Assembly: GCA_033558025.1 (NCBI GenBank) | Contig: JAUCEF010000094.1 | Span: 1 to 49,171, forward strand | Length of the DNA: 49,171 nt | Direction: 5' to 3' | Origin: Phytophthora sp. 'mugwort' | Taxonomy: Eukaryota > Oomycota > Peronosporomycetes > Peronosporales > Peronosporaceae | Shown: positions 19,683-28,268 of the stretch, in pieces | Layout of the letters: each line of letters starts with the position of its first letter | Position numbering within the stretch: the stretch's first letter is position 1 | Made by a program: the position numbers and the translations under genes | The notes under the pieces: generated by a model | The model's database searches: none | Seen by the model: the letters and a program-made list of their open reading frames with translations, nothing else | What the model was told of the DNA's origin: nothing

Positions 19683-20210
19683 TTATAATAAAAATAGTGA
19701 ATTTAATAATAAAAATAATTCATAATGATTTTTTGCATTTGTATGAATAGAAACATCTATTGGAGGTATATCTTTGAATTTTAAAAATTCAGTTTTTAAT
19801 TCAAAAAAATCTAAAATATTTCGAATTTGAAAATTTAAAATATTTTGATTTTTAAAATTAAAATTTATTTTAGTTAAATTTTGAAAAAGAAAAATCAAAA
19901 TTTTTTCTAAAAAATTAAAAATATTTTTTTTTCTTAAAGTTATTTTACAACCTATAATTGAATTTTTTTTGATTTTTAAAAAAATATTATTTTTTTTTGA
20001 TTTTGTTATTATAGGTTTTTGATTTGTTATTAATTTTAAAAGTAAAATTATATTAATTAATTTTTTTTTTTCAATATTAGCGTTTTTAAAACCAATATTT
20101 AAACATATTTTACTTATTTTAGGTATTTCAAATATATTTTTAAAATTTAATTTTGTTAAAAGATCGTATATAGTAATATTTTGATAATGGATTTGTAAAT
20201 TTTTTTTCAT
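19683..20210 (-). CDS. rpl5: Ribosomal protein L5
   Basis: Large-subunit protein that contacts the central protuberance, 175 residues. Family features: NIFEIPKISKICLNIGFKNA (the IPKi.kI.lNiG block), NQKPIITKSKKN, GCKITLRKK, and the C-terminal FPPIDVSIHTNAK-like end (KDIPPIDVSIHTNAKN). It starts 6 bases after rpl14, keeping the bacterial rpl14-rpl5 pair, but both are separated from the main ribosomal cluster by rnl and five tRNAs. Confidence 0.93.
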   Translation of the reverse strand: MKKNLQIHYQNITIYDLLTKLNFKNIFEIPKISKICLNIGFKNANIEKKKLINIILLLKLITNQKPIITKSKKNNIFLKIKKNSIIGCKITLRKKNIFNFLEKILIFLFQNLTKINFNFKNQNILNFQIRNILDFFELKTEFLKFKDIPPIDVSIHTNAKNHYELFLLLNSLFLL

Positions 20211-20216
20211 ATATTT

Positions 20217-20588
20217 TTATAAAATATTTGAAGCTAATGCTAATATTTTGAAATTTTTTTTCTTCCGAAATTCAGAAGTAATCGGACCAAATATACGTGT
20301 TCCTAGGGGTTTATTTTGATTATTTAAAATAATTATACAATTTTTATCAAATTTTATTATATTACCTATTGTACTTTTTTTTTGATATGTTGTATGTATA
20401 ATTAAAGCTTTAAATAAATCTCCTTTAATTATTTTAATTTTTTTTTTTTGATTTAAACGTAATTTTTTAGCAGAAATTAAAATTGTATCCCCAATTTTTC
20501 CAATTTTTTTTTTATAAATTTTTATACATTGTCCTATTTTAATACCACTATTATCATTTACTTTTAATTTAGTTTGAATTTGAATCAT
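20217..20588 (-). CDS. rpl14: Ribosomal protein L14
   Basis: Large-subunit protein L14, 123 residues, the family's standard length. It begins MIQIQTKLKVNDNSGIK, with KIGDTILISAKKL, KALIIHTTYQKKSTIGNIIKFD (split by a Lys-rich turn) and the C-terminal GTRIFGPITSEFRKK. Pairs with rpl5; see that entry for the displaced location. Confidence 0.97.
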   Translation of the reverse strand: MIQIQTKLKVNDNSGIKIGQCIKIYKKKIGKIGDTILISAKKLRLNQKKKIKIIKGDLFKALIIHTTYQKKSTIGNIIKFDKNCIIILNNQNKPLGTRIFGPITSEFRKKKNFKILALASNIL

Positions 20589-20610
20589 AAATTATATATT
20601 AATTTTAAAA

Positions 20611-20682
20611 TGATGAGAGTAGGATTTGAACCTACATCTTCAGATTATGAGCCTGATAAGTTACCTATTACTCTATCTCATC
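20611..20682 (-). tRNA. trnfM: tRNA-Met (CAU), probable initiator
   Basis: Acceptor GATGAGA/TCTCATC and anticodon loop CTCATAA giving CAU. The D-arm GAGTAATAGGTAACTT and the stretch TCAGGCTCATAATCTGAAGA resemble bacterial initiator tRNA more than the other two CAU tRNAs do. Confidence 0.85.
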
Positions 20683-20700
20683 TTATATTTTCTTCCTTTT

Positions 20701-20775
20701 TCGGAAGAAAAGGATTTGAACCTTTGATCTTCTGTTCCCAAAACAGACGCATTAGCCAGACTATGCTACCTTCCG
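20701..20775 (-). tRNA. trnP: tRNA-Pro (UGG)
   Basis: Acceptor CGGAAGG with TCTTCCG (first six pairs canonical), anticodon stem TCTGT/ACAGA around loop TTTGGGA giving UGG, and T-arm AAAGG TTCAAAT CCTTT. Confidence 0.94.
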
Positions 20776-20787
20776 TTTAAAGATAAT

Positions 20788-20859
20788 TAATGATGGTAGG
20801 ATTTGAACCTACAACATTAGGATTATGATTCCCACGCTCTACCATTAAACTACATCATC
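20788..20859 (-). tRNA. trnM: tRNA-Met (CAU), probable elongator
   Basis: Acceptor GATGATG/CATCATT with a G-T first pair, anticodon stem TGGGA/TCCTA around loop ATCATAA giving CAU, and T-arm GTAGG TTCAAAT CCTAC. The D-arm GTTTAATGGTAGAGC is of elongator type. Confidence 0.85.
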
Positions 20860-20883
20860 TTATTAATACTTTATTAATAAAAT

Positions 20884-20972
20884 AAGTCGAAGTGGGATTT
20901 GAACCCACGAGTTAATAAATTAACTGATAGTTTAGCAAACTACTGCCTTAAACCTGACTTGGCTATTCGACC
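20884..20972 (-). tRNA. trnS: tRNA-Ser (GCU)
   Basis: Class II tRNA with a long variable arm. Acceptor GGTCGAA/TTCGACT, anticodon stem GTAGT/ACTAT around loop TTGCTAA giving GCU, and T-arm GTGGG TTCAAAT CCCAC. Confidence 0.92.
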
Positions 20973-20984
20973 TAAAATATAAAA

Positions 20985-21056
20985 CTTCTTTGATAGGATT
21001 TGAACCTACAACCTAATGGTTAACAGCCATTTGCTCTACCGTTGAGCTACAAAGAA
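20985..21056 (-). tRNA. trnN: tRNA-Asn (GUU)
   Basis: Acceptor TTCTTTG/CAAAGAA, anticodon stem ATGG/CCAT around loop CTGTTAA giving GUU, and T-arm GTAGG TTCAAAT CCTAT. It lies just downstream of rnl. Confidence 0.94.
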
Positions 21057-21104
21057 ATAATTATATTTTAATTTTTAAAACTTTTAGTATTTTTAAGCTA
21101 AATA

Positions 21105-21366
21105 TTTTACAATACTTATACTTAAAACCTATTAATGTAATCATCTTTTACAGTTTTTATATGAAAAATTTTTAAGAATGGTTTCTTACTTAGATGCTTT
21201 CAGTAATTATCCAAAATAAATTTAGCTACTCGGCTATGCCTCTCAACAACCGATACACCAGAGATTTACCCTTCTCGGTCCTCTCGTACTAGAGTTAGAT
21301 TCTTGCATTTTTCAAAATATCTATAGAAGATAGGAACCAAACTGTCTCACGACGTTCTAAACCCAA

Positions 21367-21406
<40 letters not shown>

Positions 21407-21484
21407 AACCTTCTTCAGCTCCAGGATGTGATGAGTCGACATCGAGGTGCCAAACGACTCCGTCGATAGGAGCTCTTAGGAGTC

Positions 21485-21527
<43 letters not shown>

Positions 21528-21963
21528 AATCTTTCCACAAAGAATTATCGGATCACTATGACCGACTTTCGTCCCTGTTTGATATGTCTATCTTACAGTC
21601 AAGCAAGCTTTTACCATTATGCTCTACAATTGATAATATTATCCAATTTGAGCTTACCTTTGTACACCTCCGTTACTCTTTAGGAGGTGACCGCCCCAGT
21701 CAAACTACCAACCATACAATGTCTATTTAAAAAATATTAGTTATTTATTTTAATAAGAGTGGTATTTCAAGAATATCTATACAATTTACTAGCGTAAAGG
21801 TTTAAAAGATTACCACTTATACTACACATATTAGATAAAATAACAATATAAAGATGTAGTAAAGGTTCACGGGGTCTTTCCGTCTAACTATAGAAAATCC
21901 GCATCTTCACGGATAATTCAAATTCACTGAGTCTATATTGGAGACAGCGGGGATGTCGTTACA

Positions 21964-22020
<57 letters not shown>

Positions 22021-22078
22021 GAGTTACGGCCGCCGTTTACTGGGACTTCCATTTAATGCGCAAACATTTCCTTTTAAT

Positions 22079-22116
<38 letters not shown>

Positions 22117-23715
22117 GTTACCATTTAGCAGAGTCCTAAGTTTTTATTAAACAGTCGCAACCCCCTATTTTGTGACACCTAATTATTAAAAATAATTAGG
22201 TACTTTTTATCCCGAAGTTACAAAGTCATTTTGCCGAGTTCCTTCAATATAGTTCTCTCATTCACCTTAGTCTACTCGACCTATCCACCTGTGTCGGTTT
22301 AGGGTACGGTTTTTAATTAAAAAAGCTATTTCCTGAAAAATTAAAAATTTTTGTCACTTTTTTAAAAAAATTTAATTTAAAAATTATCCCATCAAAATCT
22401 GCTTTCGTCAAATCTTTCTTAGGGGCCGTTTCACTCTATGTAATACATCTTAACATAGAAACCCTTGGATTTACGGTGATAACGATTTATATTCGTTATT
22501 TTTTGTTACTAATGCCAGCATTTTCTTTTCTGATATCTTCAACATATTTCACAATATATCTTTATTAACATACAGAATGTTCCGCTACCGTTTTATTAAA
22601 AATAAAACTTGCCGCTTCGGTAAATTTCTTAAGTCTCGATACATTTTAGGCGCAAAAAAACTAGACCAATGAGCTATTACGCTTTCTTTAAAGGATGGCT
22701 GCTTCCAAGCCTACCTATGGGTTGTAATCATTTTTTCACTTCCTTTTTCACTTAGAATATTATTTAGAGACCTTAGCGATCAATCTGGGCTGTTTCCCTT
22801 TTGACAAAAGACCTTAGCGCCTAATGTCTGTCTATTTAAATTACTTTTTTTTGTATTCGGAGTTTCCAAGAATTCAGTAAGTTTTTACACCCCCTAGCTC
22901 AATGAGTGCTCTACCCCAAAAAAAGATTTTAAATGCTCTACTTCAATAGATTTCGCGGAAAACCAGCTATCTCTGAGTTTGATTAGCCTTTCACTCCTAA
23001 CCACAAATCATCTCCATATTTTGCCACATATGTGAGTTCGATCCTTCAAATAGTTTTACCTATTTTTCAATCTGTTCATGGTTAGATCACTCAGTTTCGG
23101 GTCTTATTTATATAACTAAAAAGCTTTTTAAAACTTGATTTATCTACGCCTACTTTATTAAATTAAGCTTGCTATAAAAATAAACTTGCTGGCCCATTAT
23201 GCAAAAGGTACACTGTTACTTTTTAAAAAAGTTTCAATTGATTGTTAACATTAAGTTTCAGAATTATTTCAAACTCAAAAGTTCTTTTTCACCTTTCCTT
23301 TACAGTACTTGTCCACTATCGATCATTAATTTTTAAAAGGTTTTGAGGGTGGTTCCCCAATATTCAAAAAGGCTTACACATAACCCTTTTTACTATTATA
23401 AAAACAATTATTATTCTACAGGACTTTCACCTTTTTAAGTAAATTTTTCAAAATTTTTCAAATATTTTTTTATTTTTATAAACCTAATTTCCATTTTCAC
23501 TCGTCATTACTAACGGAATCTCGTTTGATTTTTTTAACAGTTACTTAGATATTTCAATTCACTGTTTTTAAAATTTTCACAAAAAAAAAGTTTTCTTTAG
23601 GAAATTTTTATTTCAAAATAAAATATTATTTAATAAAACTTTTCGCATTTTTTACGTCCTAAAAATCAAATTAATGCCAAGGCATCCACTTAATGCTTTT
23701 ATTATTATTTATACT
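21105..23715 (-). rRNA. rnl: Large subunit (23S-like) ribosomal RNA
   Basis: The 5' end shows the conserved TAAGTGGATGCCTTGGCATT near 23673-23692. The peptidyl-transferase centre and sarcin-ricin region are recognisable in the complement (AGTACGAGAGGACCGAGAAG near 21270-21290, and the GGCTGTTCGCC/GATTAAAG region near 21380). About 2.6 kb in one piece, no intron noticed. Expansion segments are A/T. Ends are estimated; transcription is from rps4 towards trnN. Confidence 0.96.
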
Positions 23716-23740
23716 TAAACCATATAAATGGTTTAAATTT

Positions 23741-24493
23741 TTATTTTTTTTTCAAATATTCATTAATTAATTTTAAATTTAAATGAAAAGGATATAAAAT
23801 TGTTTTATAAGAAGGTTCTTTAAAAAACATACCTGTTTTTATTTTTTTATTTCTATGTAAATAAGAAGTTATTAAAGGTTTTGATGGTTTTTTTTCACCT
23901 AAAATATAATAAATATTATTTTTATAAGAATATTTGTTATTTTTTTGATAAGGATATTTATTATAACGTTTATAAGAAGAAGAATATTTATTCTTTTCTT
24001 GATTAAAATGCTGTTTATAAAATTTTTTATCTCCTTTCAAACTATTATTTTTTTGAAAATTTCTAGTTCTTTGAAAACCTTCATTTTTTTGAAAATTTCT
24101 ATTTTTTTGAAAACCTTCATTTTTTTGAAAATTTCTATTTTTTTGAAAATTTCTATTTTTTTGAAAACCTTCATTTTTTTGAAAATTTCTATTTTTTTGA
24201 AAACCTTCATTTTTTTGAAAATTTCTATTTTTTTGAAAACCTTCATTTTTTTGAAAATTTCTAGTTCTTTGAAAACCTTCATTTTTTTGAAAATTTCTAG
24301 TTCTTTGAAAATCTTCGTTTTTTTGAAAATTTCTAGTTCTTTGAAAATCTTCGTTTTTTTGAGAATTTTTATTTTTTTGAAAATTTCTATTTTTTTGAAA
24401 ACCTTCGTTTTTTTGAGAATTTCTATTTTTTTGAAAACCCTCGTTTTTTTGAGAATTTTTATTTCTTTGAAAATTTTTATTATCCTTTTGCAT
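23741..24493 (-). CDS. rps4: Detached C-terminal part of ribosomal protein S4 with a 12-residue repeat array
   Basis: A 250-residue frame that opens 2 bases after the stop of the upstream rps4 frame. Residues about 1-150 are degenerate copies of FQKNRNFQKNEG (36-base unit). About 45 C-terminal residues (SYLHRNKKIKTGMFFKEPSY and on to NLKLINEYLKKK) align in pattern with the usual S4 C-terminus: the WLEVD...GTF.RLPTREEI segment, then the EQLIVE.YSK end. The upstream frame stops right after its S4 RNA-binding domain and lacks this part, so I infer that this ORF supplies it. One extra A in the AAA at the junction would fuse the two frames, so an indel is a live alternative. An antisense open frame over the repeat is only a shadow. 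Confidence 0.6.
   Translation of the reverse strand: MQKDNKNFQRNKNSQKNEGFQKNRNSQKNEGFQKNRNFQKNKNSQKNEDFQRTRNFQKNEDFQRTRNFQKNEGFQRTRNFQKNEGFQKNRNFQKNEGFQKNRNFQKNEGFQKNRNFQKNRNFQKNEGFQKNRNFQKNEGFQRTRNFQKNNSLKGDKKFYKQHFNQEKNKYSSSYKRYNKYPYQKNNKYSYKNNIYYILGEKKPSKPLITSYLHRNKKIKTGMFFKEPSYKTILYPFHLNLKLINEYLKKK
24037..24458. repeat. 36-base minisatellite coding for FQKNRNFQKNEG
   Basis: About eleven to twelve degenerate tandem units of 36 bases, themselves two related 18-base halves (FQKNRN and FQKNEG). Variants include FQRTRN and SQKNEG. All variation keeps the reading frame of the minus-strand ORF, which argues that the array is translated. Confidence 0.85.
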
Positions 24494-24495
24494 AT

Positions 24496-24957
24496 TTATT
24501 TAATAATATGAATAATATCACCTTTATGTAATATAAAATTAGATTTACTTATAATTTTATTATTAACCTTAATTTTTTTATGATTAATTAATTGTTTTGC
24601 TTGAAAAATAGTTTTAACTAATTTTAATCTTACAAGATTTATATCTAAGCGACTTTCTAATAAAATTACAAATTTTTTAAAGATATTTATTTTATTATCT
24701 TTTTTTAATAATTTTTGAAATAAATTTTTTAATTGATATTCATGAATACATCCATAAAAATTCCGAAATTGTTGTTTTTCAAATAATCTTTTTTGAAAAA
24801 ATTTTTTACGTTTTTCAGGTTTTATTTCTTTTCGATATCTTAATTTTTTTTTAAATAAATTCCATTTTTTTGATTTTAATTTTAATAAGTTTAAATTTTT
24901 ATGTATGTTCCTATTATTTTGAAAACATATTTTATTTCTCGGTCTTAATTTATTCAT
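24496..24957 (-). CDS. rps4: Ribosomal protein S4, N-terminal and S4 RNA-binding part
   Basis: Small-subunit assembly protein, 153 residues. The N-terminal region is Lys-rich. The S4 domain lies at about 98-153 with ESRLDINLVRLKL (101-113), IFQAKQLINHKKIKVNN, and HKGDIIHIIK at the very end. Normal S4 proteins continue about 60 residues beyond the 'kpGDiI' segment; here the frame stops there. The missing end seems to be encoded by the next ORF (23741-24493), 2 bases downstream in another frame. Confidence 0.88.
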   Translation of the reverse strand: MNKLRPRNKICFQNNRNIHKNLNLLKLKSKKWNLFKKKLRYRKEIKPEKRKKFFQKRLFEKQQFRNFYGCIHEYQLKNLFQKLLKKDNKINIFKKFVILLESRLDINLVRLKLVKTIFQAKQLINHKKIKVNNKIISKSNFILHKGDIIHIIK

Positions 24958-24965
24958 CTTATTTA

Positions 24966-25558
24966 TTAAAATATTTTACGTAATAAATACATTAAAGTAT
25001 ATATTGATTGAATATTTTTAGAATTCATTACTACAGGATAATTAATATTTTGTATAGTTTGACTTGTATTTACTAATGAAATAGTAGGAATTTTTAAAAC
25101 AGAAAGTTCTTGATTTAAAAAAGTATCTTTTACAGAACTTTTTATAACTAAAATTAATTTAATTTCATTTTCTTTTAATAAATAATTAATTATCTTATTA
25201 AATGTTGTATTCATAATTTTATTAGTAATTAAACCATTTACCCATTCTTTTGTAAAAAAAATGATATTTGGATTTTTTTTTATAAAAGATGTAGTTAATA
25301 AAAATTTAATTTCATTATCATTCCCTATTATTAAAATTTTTTCATTTTTTTTTAATAAATTTTAGTTAAATTAAATATACGTTTTAAAAAAAATGAAACA
25401 TTTTTTAAATTAATTATAGTATAATCATGTCTACTTCCAAATATAAAAGATAATAATTCTTTATTTGTATCTATTAAAGATTCTCCATACATATTTTTTG
25501 ATTTAAATAATAAATTTAATAAAATATTATTATGTTTTTTTTTTTTTTTTTGTATCAT
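24966..25558 (-). pseudogene. rps2: Ribosomal protein S2, apparently frameshifted
   Basis: Small-subunit protein S2, read as two frames. Bases 25352-25558 give 68 residues with GSRHDYTIINLKNVSFFLKR. A second frame continues KKNEKILIIGNDNEIKF through FFTKEWVNGLITN into the 82 residues at 24966-25214, with LILVIKSSVKDTFLNQELSV and KIPTISLVNTSQ, the S2 'ViD...E...L.IP.iaivDT' core. The switch falls at a four-T run (25360-25363). One added base there joins everything into about 200 residues of normal S2 layout. An assembly error is likely; a true programmed or tolerated shift cannot be excluded. Confidence 0.8.
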
Positions 25559-25564
25559 ATTTAA

Positions 25565-26170
25565 TTATTTTTTACTTTTTTTTCCCTCTTTTTGTAAAAT
25601 TTTTTCATTTTTTAATAATAAACCTTTTCCTTTATATGGTTCAGGTTTTTTATGATTTTTAATATAATGTACAAATTGATGTAAAAAAATATAATCGATA
25701 CTACTAAAAATTAAAGTATTTGTTTGATTAATAATTTCAATATTTAATGGAATTGGAATTCTAATATTATGACTAAAACCTAATTTTAAAATTAAAGTAT
25801 TATTTTCAATAAAAGCTTTAAAACCTATACCTTTTAATATTAAATTAATTTTAAAACCTTGTAAAACACCTTTTATTTTTATTTTTATTAATTTATTGTA
25901 TAAATTTAAAATACTTTTTTTTTTTTTATTTTTATTAACAATAATTAATAATTTATTTTTTTTTATAAAAAAATATAAATCATTAATTATTGTTAAAGAT
26001 AATAAACCTAAAGATGTTTCAAAAAAAATTATTTTATTATTACTATAAATTTTTAAATCTGTTGGAAAAATAAAAGTTTTATCAATAAAAAATAAATTAA
26101 TATTTCCTAAAGAACTTTTAAAAAAATTTTTATTTTTTAATTTAACATTTTTTTTTATTATTTTTATCAT
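25565..26170 (-). CDS. rpl6: Ribosomal protein L6
   Basis: Large-subunit protein L6, 201 residues. The C-terminal signature KKPEPYKGKGLLL is clear, preceded by GVLQGFKINLILKGIGFKA and LKLGFSHNIRIPIP, the two strands of the second L6 domain. It follows rps8 by 6 bases, as in the bacterial spc operon (rps14-rps8-rpl6). Confidence 0.95.
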   Translation of the reverse strand: MIKIIKKNVKLKNKNFFKSSLGNINLFFIDKTFIFPTDLKIYSNNKIIFFETSLGLLSLTIINDLYFFIKKNKLLIIVNKNKKKKSILNLYNKLIKIKIKGVLQGFKINLILKGIGFKAFIENNTLILKLGFSHNIRIPIPLNIEIINQTNTLIFSSIDYIFLHQFVHYIKNHKKPEPYKGKGLLLKNEKILQKEGKKSKK

Positions 26171-26176
26171 AATTTT

Positions 26177-26557
26177 TTAAATAATTTTACAAATCAATTC
26201 ACCACCAACATTTAATTTTTTAGCTTGTAAATCTGTTAAAATACCAATAGATGTTGAAAGAATATAAAATCCTGTTTTTTTTTTATATAAATCCTTATTA
26301 GCAATATATAAACGTTTTCCCGGTTTTGATAAACGTTTTATTTCAGTAATAACTGCTTTATTTTTTCTATATTTTAAATAAATCTCTAATTGATTTTTGG
26401 AATTTATCTTATAACTTTTTATAAAACCTTCTTTAATTAAGATATTTAAAATATTTATACTTTGTTTTGATTTTTGTTGTACTATTTTTGATTTTTTTAC
26501 TAAATAACCATTTTTTATTTTTGAAAATAAATTGGAAAGAGTATCTGTTATAATCAT
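26177..26557 (-). CDS. rps8: Ribosomal protein S8
   Basis: Small-subunit protein S8, 126 residues. It begins MIITDTLSNLFSKIKNG, and the C-terminal half holds RLSKPGKRLYIANKDL and GFYILSTSIGILTDLQAKKLNVGGELIC, shortened here, the S8 'iisTskGimtd.eA...n.GGeil' block. It sits between rps14 and rpl6 in bacterial order. Confidence 0.96.
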   Translation of the reverse strand: MIITDTLSNLFSKIKNGYLVKKSKIVQQKSKQSINILNILIKEGFIKSYKINSKNQLEIYLKYRKNKAVITEIKRLSKPGKRLYIANKDLYKKKTGFYILSTSIGILTDLQAKKLNVGGELICKII

Positions 26558-26564
26558 AATTAAA

Positions 26565-26864
26565 TTACCAACTATATTTAGAAATACCGGGTAAAAACCC
26601 TTTTGATGCTAATTTACGTAATTGGATTCTGGATATTTTAAATAAACGATAAATACTTTTAGAACGTCCAGTTAAAACACACACATTTTTAATTCTAGTA
26701 ATTGATGAATTTTGATGGAAAAAAAACCACTTTTGTTGTAATTTCCATCTTAAATTTTTTTCAATATTTAAATTTTTTGAAAGAATTTTTAAAGTTAATC
26801 TATTTTTTTCAAAATTTTTAAATAAATTACGTTGTTTAATATTTTTTTTAATTTTTTTTTGCAT
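26565..26864 (-). CDS. rps14: Ribosomal protein S14
   Basis: Small-subunit protein S14, 99 residues from the ATG 26864 (MQKKIKKNIKQR). The longer open frame extends only through trnA and trnK. The end has CVLTGRSKSIYRLFKISRIQ and LRKLASKGFLPGISKYSW, the typical S14 C-terminus without the zinc Cys set. Confidence 0.96.
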   Translation of the reverse strand: MQKKIKKNIKQRNLFKNFEKNRLTLKILSKNLNIEKNLRWKLQQKWFFFHQNSSITRIKNVCVLTGRSKSIYRLFKISRIQLRKLASKGFLPGISKYSW

Positions 26865-26890
26865 AAAATTATATTTAAGAAAGATAAATA

Positions 26891-26963
26891 TGGAGATAAT
26901 CGGATTCGAACCGATAACATTATATTTGCAAAACATACTTTCTACCAGTTGAAATATATCCCC
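26891..26963 (-). tRNA. trnA: tRNA-Ala (UGC)
   Basis: Acceptor GGGGATA/TATCTCC with one G-T pair, anticodon stem TATGT/ATATA around loop TTTGCAA giving UGC, and T-arm ATCGG TTCGAAT CCGAT. Confidence 0.92.
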
Positions 26964-26965
26964 AA

Positions 26966-27038
26966 TAAGTGTATTGGGATTTGAACCCAAGACCATCAGA
27001 TTAAAAGTCCGGTGCTCTACCAGCTGAGCTATACACTT
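26966..27038 (-). tRNA. trnK: tRNA-Lys (UUU)
   Basis: Acceptor AAGTGTA/TACACTT, anticodon loop CTTTTAA giving UUU, and T-arm TTGGG TTCAAAT CCCAA. Only 2 bases separate it from trnA. Confidence 0.95.
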
Positions 27039-27048
27039 ATTTAAAAAA

Positions 27049-27441
27049 TTAATTAATTCTTATAAAAATTTTATTTAATAATAAAAATTTTTTATTTAAA
27101 ATATAATTAATTTTTTGTTTTAATATTTTATTAAAAATTGAAGTTTTTTGTATTTTAATATTTTGATTTTTTTTATAAATAGATAATTTTTTTGTTATAA
27201 ATAACTCAAAATTAAAACAAAAAGTTTTATAAGAATTATTAAAAAAATAAATAATATTATTTTTTTCAAAATTAATTTGATTTTTTTTTTTATTATCAAA
27301 AATTATTTTTTTTTTTCTAAATTTTAAATTATAACAAATTTTAGGTAAAAAAAAATAAGTAATAAAAAAATAAAAATTAAAAAAAAAAAATAAAAACCAA
27401 GAAACTTGATTAAAAAATGAAAATTGATCGAATTGTGGCAT
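27049..27441 (-). CDS. atp8: ATP synthase F0 subunit 8
   Basis: Short peripheral-stalk/membrane subunit of the ATP synthase, 130 residues. The N-terminus MPQFDQFSFFNQVSWFLFFF is the hallmark of mitochondrial ATP8 (YMF19): MPQ start, then one transmembrane helix to about residue 35. The remainder is a basic Asn/Lys/Phe-rich matrix tail. It lies inside the ribosomal cluster, between trnK and the Rps1-like ORF. Confidence 0.9.
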   Translation of the reverse strand: MPQFDQFSFFNQVSWFLFFFFNFYFFITYFFLPKICYNLKFRKKKIIFDNKKKNQINFEKNNIIYFFNNSYKTFCFNFELFITKKLSIYKKNQNIKIQKTSIFNKILKQKINYILNKKFLLLNKIFIRIN

Positions 27442-27502
27442 AATTTTATAATAAATTTTTATTTCTTCAACATATATTTTTCTTGAAAGAACACTTTTAT
27501 TT

Positions 27503-28171
27503 TTATTTTATTTTAAAATTATTATTTTTTATTTTTTGATTTTGAATAATAGTTTGAATATAAGAAAGTCTTGAAAATTCTTTTTTTGATTTTTTAAATA
27601 TATTTAAATTATTAACTTTAAAATTTAAATATTTTAATTTATAACAATTAATTAAACGTGTTGAATTAATTCTTCTTTTATAGAAACCTTTTTTATTATA
27701 TTTATTAAAATAAAATTTTTTTTTATAATTTAAAGCATTATTTAAATTAATAGGTTTTATAGAAAAAATAAATCCTAAAATTGAAATAAAAATTTTTTTA
27801 TTATTCCAATTTCCACCAAGTAAACGACCTTTTATTGAATTATTTTTTTTTATTAAAATATTTTGAAGCATTATTTTATTAAATTGATGTAATATATTAT
27901 AAGTTAAATCATAATTAAATAATATAATATTTTCATATTTTATAGCAATTGTTGAAATTTTATCTATTTTTATTAAAGTAAAAGGTAAATAAATGTTTTC
28001 ATAATTATTAAATTCAATTACATAAGATTCTAAATTTAAATTATTAAATAAAATTGGATTTTCAAATAAAATATTTTTTAATTTAAATTTTTTTTTTTTT
28101 AAATAATTATTTTTTAAAAATTGTTGATAATTTGATAAATTATTTGTTTTTTGTTTTTTTAATTTTTTCAT
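27503..28171 (-). CDS. Rps1-like conserved hypothetical protein
   Basis: A 222-residue basic protein. The only suggestive segment is in the middle: IKGRLLGGNWNNKKIFISIL then GFIFSIKP, resembling the mitochondrial S1 pattern 'kGrilg..kgGf.V.i.Gi.aFlP.s' (one OB fold). Upstream is a predicted beta-rich stretch, and the C-terminus has a Lys/Arg-rich tail (KKGFYKRRINSTRLINCYKLK). Placement inside the S10-like cluster, between trnI and atp8, supports a ribosomal role. It may instead be one of the unnamed 'ymf' frames known from stramenopile mitochondria. Confidence 0.4.
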   Translation of the reverse strand: MKKLKKQKTNNLSNYQQFLKNNYLKKKKFKLKNILFENPILFNNLNLESYVIEFNNYENIYLPFTLIKIDKISTIAIKYENIILFNYDLTYNILHQFNKIMLQNILIKKNNSIKGRLLGGNWNNKKIFISILGFIFSIKPINLNNALNYKKKFYFNKYNKKGFYKRRINSTRLINCYKLKYLNFKVNNLNIFKKSKKEFSRLSYIQTIIQNQKIKNNNFKIK

Positions 28172-28192
28172 TTAAAATAAAAATTTTTTAAT

Positions 28193-28266
28193 TAGGCCTA
28201 GTAGGATTTGAACCTACAACTATACCGTTATGAGCGGTATGCTCTAACCAATTAAACTATAAGCCT
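28193..28266 (-). tRNA. trnI: tRNA-Ile (CAU, lysidine type)
   Basis: Acceptor AGGCTTA/TAGGCCT, anticodon stem ATACCG/CGGTAT around loop CTCATAA giving CAU, and D-arm GTTTAATTGGTTAGAGC. The body resembles bacterial tRNA-Ile2, whose C34 is changed to lysidine to read AUA. AUA codons are common here, so such a tRNA is needed. The Ile assignment rather than a third Met is an inference. Confidence 0.75.
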
Positions 28267-28268
28267 AA

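Noticed and set aside
20574..20780. A plus-strand ORF across trnfM and trnP
   Set aside because: Produced by reading tRNA complements (the typical 'GFEPT' translations of T-loops).
23945..24511. A 188-residue plus-strand ORF full of FLKISIFLKTF repeats
   Set aside because: It is the antisense shadow of the minus-strand 36-base repeat. The conserved C-terminus and frame-preserving variation belong to the minus strand.
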